Below, one piece after another: positions 5,513-6,412 of a stretch of DNA of 6,412 bases. Numbering within the stretch: position 1 is the stretch's first letter; each line of letters starts with the position of its first letter. The stretch is from SAR202 cluster bacterium. GTDB lineage: Bacteria; Chloroflexota; Dehalococcoidia; Lucifugimonadales; UBA1123. A program made the translations under genes and the position numbers. Location of the stretch: the NCBI GenBank assembly GCA_030743915.1, contig JASLRP010000318.1:1-6412 (forward strand), in the 5' to 3' direction. The notes below the pieces were generated by a model. The model did no database searches, was not told where the DNA came from, and saw only the letters and a list, made by a program, of their open reading frames with translations.

Positions 5513-6232
5513 CTAGCGGCGGAAACTGATCTTTCGGAATGCCTCGGCGAACTGCATTCCTTTGCCTACGCCTGTGCGTCGGCGCCACTCCTCCATGCGC
5601 TCCCTCATATCTTCAGCGCTGCGCCCGTCAACTTGGGAGACATGAGCCGCGATGGCGTGAATCGCAGTGTCGATGGAATCGGTGATGTCAACATAATGGT
5701 CAGGCTCAGGGTGGCCCATAATCCAGGCCTCGGCGACCTTGTGAGGTTCGAAGCCGTCCTCCAACAAGTCAGGGAACGTCATGTGGTCACGGGCGGTGGG
5801 AAACACTGCTGACAACGCGGCTTCGCCTGCCGCAAGATGGTCGGGATGGCCCACTCCGAATCCGCCGTCCAGATTTCTCATCGGATACTGACATATCACG
5901 ACATCAGGCTGATGACGCCTGATCTCTCTTGCGATATCTTTGCGAAGGTCAAGCGTTGGCTGAAGGTAGCTGTCCGGGTAATCGAGGAACACCACGTCCT
6001 TCAATCCCAGGACTTTGCCCGCGTTAATCTGCTCTTCTCTCCGGGTAGCCGCCAACTCTGCCTCGGTTATCTCCCGGTCGCTGCTGCCTTTGGAACCGTC
6101 GGTGCACATTACGTAAACCATCTCCCATCCTTCGGCGCAAAGCTTGGCGACCGTGCCGGAGCAACCGAACTCGGCGTCATCGGCATGGGCAACGACGACC
6201 ATGCCTCGGGAGAATTTTTCTTCTTCTGTCAT
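5513..6232 (-). CDS. PIG-L/LmbE family zinc-dependent deacetylase
   Basis: A 239-residue protein of the LmbE/PIG-L family, which removes acetyl groups from N-acetylglucosaminyl-type substrates (MshB, PIG-L, BshB) or acts as an amidase on related compounds. The metal site is visible: AHADDAEFG at 15-23 corresponds to the AHPDD-E motif (His16 and Asp19 as ligands, Asp18 as likely base), and GHPDH at 128-132 supplies His132 as the third ligand. TDGSKGS at 44-50 is also typical. Ala replaces the usual Pro in the first motif. There is no signal peptide, so it is probably cytoplasmic. The ATG at 6230-6232 was chosen because GAGGGG (6239-6244) lies six nt upstream; a TTG 45 bases earlier is less likely. 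The gene stands alone and converges on the molybdenum subunit gene and IS element. The true substrate is not known; nothing nearby points to mycothiol or bacillithiol synthesis. Confidence 0.9.
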   Translation of the reverse strand: MTEEEKFSRGMVVVAHADDAEFGCSGTVAKLCAEGWEMVYVMCTDGSKGSSDREITEAELAATRREEQINAGKVLGLKDVVFLDYPDSYLQPTLDLRKDIAREIRRHQPDVVICQYPMRNLDGGFGVGHPDHLAAGEAALSAVFPTARDHMTFPDLLEDGFEPHKVAEAWIMGHPEPDHYVDITDSIDTAIHAIAAHVSQVDGRSAEDMRERMEEWRRRTGVGKGMQFAEAFRKISFRR

Positions 6233-6300
6233 ACAAGTCCCCTCTGTCTCGATGATGTTATTGTTCCGAAGCCGCAAGGTTTATGGGCACGGAACACTAA

Positions 6301-6318
6301 AGTATAAGTCTATGACTT
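6301..6318 (-). promoter_or_regulatory. Candidate -10 box with overlapping palindrome upstream of the deacetylase
   Basis: On the minus strand TATACT (complement of 6301-6306, five of six matches to a -10 box) sits about 70 nt before the deacetylase ATG. It adjoins AAGTC-TAT-GACTT (6306-6318), a short inverted repeat that could be an operator. No good -35 box was found at 17 nt. The rest of 6233-6412 shows no gene I can support. Confidence 0.2.
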
Positions 6319-6412
6319 GAGGGGCGACGGTGCAACCTGAAAAGGCCAAGTTACCGTATGGTCTGACTCAAACCTACCAGGGATTGTGACGACATTAATG
6401 CGTCGCTGGCAT

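Noticed and set aside
5837..6307. Plus-strand open frame of 156 codons opposite the deacetylase gene
   Set aside because: It is antisense to a gene with clear metal motifs and has no recognisable features.
6388..6404. Near-palindrome GACG-A-CATTAATG-CGTC
   Set aside because: Short, interrupted by one unpaired base, at the window edge and not placed relative to any known start; probably chance.
6311..6412. Possible end of another minus-strand gene (open frame ending with a TAG near 6311)
   Set aside because: About 33 codons with no recognisable motif, and cut by the window edge; not enough to support a gene.

Overview
The window looks like ordinary chromosomal DNA of a moderately GC-rich bacterium, cut by one insertion sequence. 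The gene mix is a CaiB/BaiF CoA-transferase, a luciferase-like flavin/F420 oxidoreductase, a MOSC protein, a xanthine-dehydrogenase-family molybdenum subunit and a LmbE/PIG-L deacetylase. This mix is typical of Chloroflexota of the SAR202/Dehalococcoidia type, where CoA-transferase and luciferase-like families are expanded. That placement is inferred from gene content only; there is no rRNA or other marker gene here.

Layout. 1-275 (+) is the 3' end of a CoA-transferase gene. Its TAA directly abuts the TGA of a convergent MOSC gene (276-1037, -). The MOSC gene is the second gene of a tightly coupled pair led by a luciferase-like oxidoreductase (1040-1894, -). A 153-bp divergent intergenic region (1895-2047) carries candidate promoters and a 9-bp inverted repeat whose 3' arm runs into the ribosome binding site of the next gene. 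2048-4360 (+) encodes a complete molybdopterin-binding large subunit with a TTG start, without its usual 2Fe-2S and FAD partner genes nearby. An IS630-family element (4357-5442) with 25-bp imperfect terminal inverted repeats and a TA target duplication follows. A terminator-like hairpin lies at 5462-5493. A PIG-L/LmbE deacetylase gene (5513-6232, -) ends the coding part, and 6233-6412 is its upstream region with no convincing gene.

The main observation is that the IS630 element sits exactly in the stop codon of the molybdenum-enzyme gene. Removing the element and one TA restores GAC ATT TAG. With the element present the gene reads GAC ATT TAC TGA, so the IS end supplies a new stop and adds only one residue. 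The transposase itself is split over two frames at a run of eight A residues, with all three DDE catalytic residues in the second frame. It is therefore either expressed by slippage or recoding, or broken. The MOSC protein and the molybdenum hydroxylase-type subunit, on either side of a shared divergent region, hint at a small molybdenum-related locus. I see no clearly new multi-gene system, CRISPR array, tRNA or rRNA.
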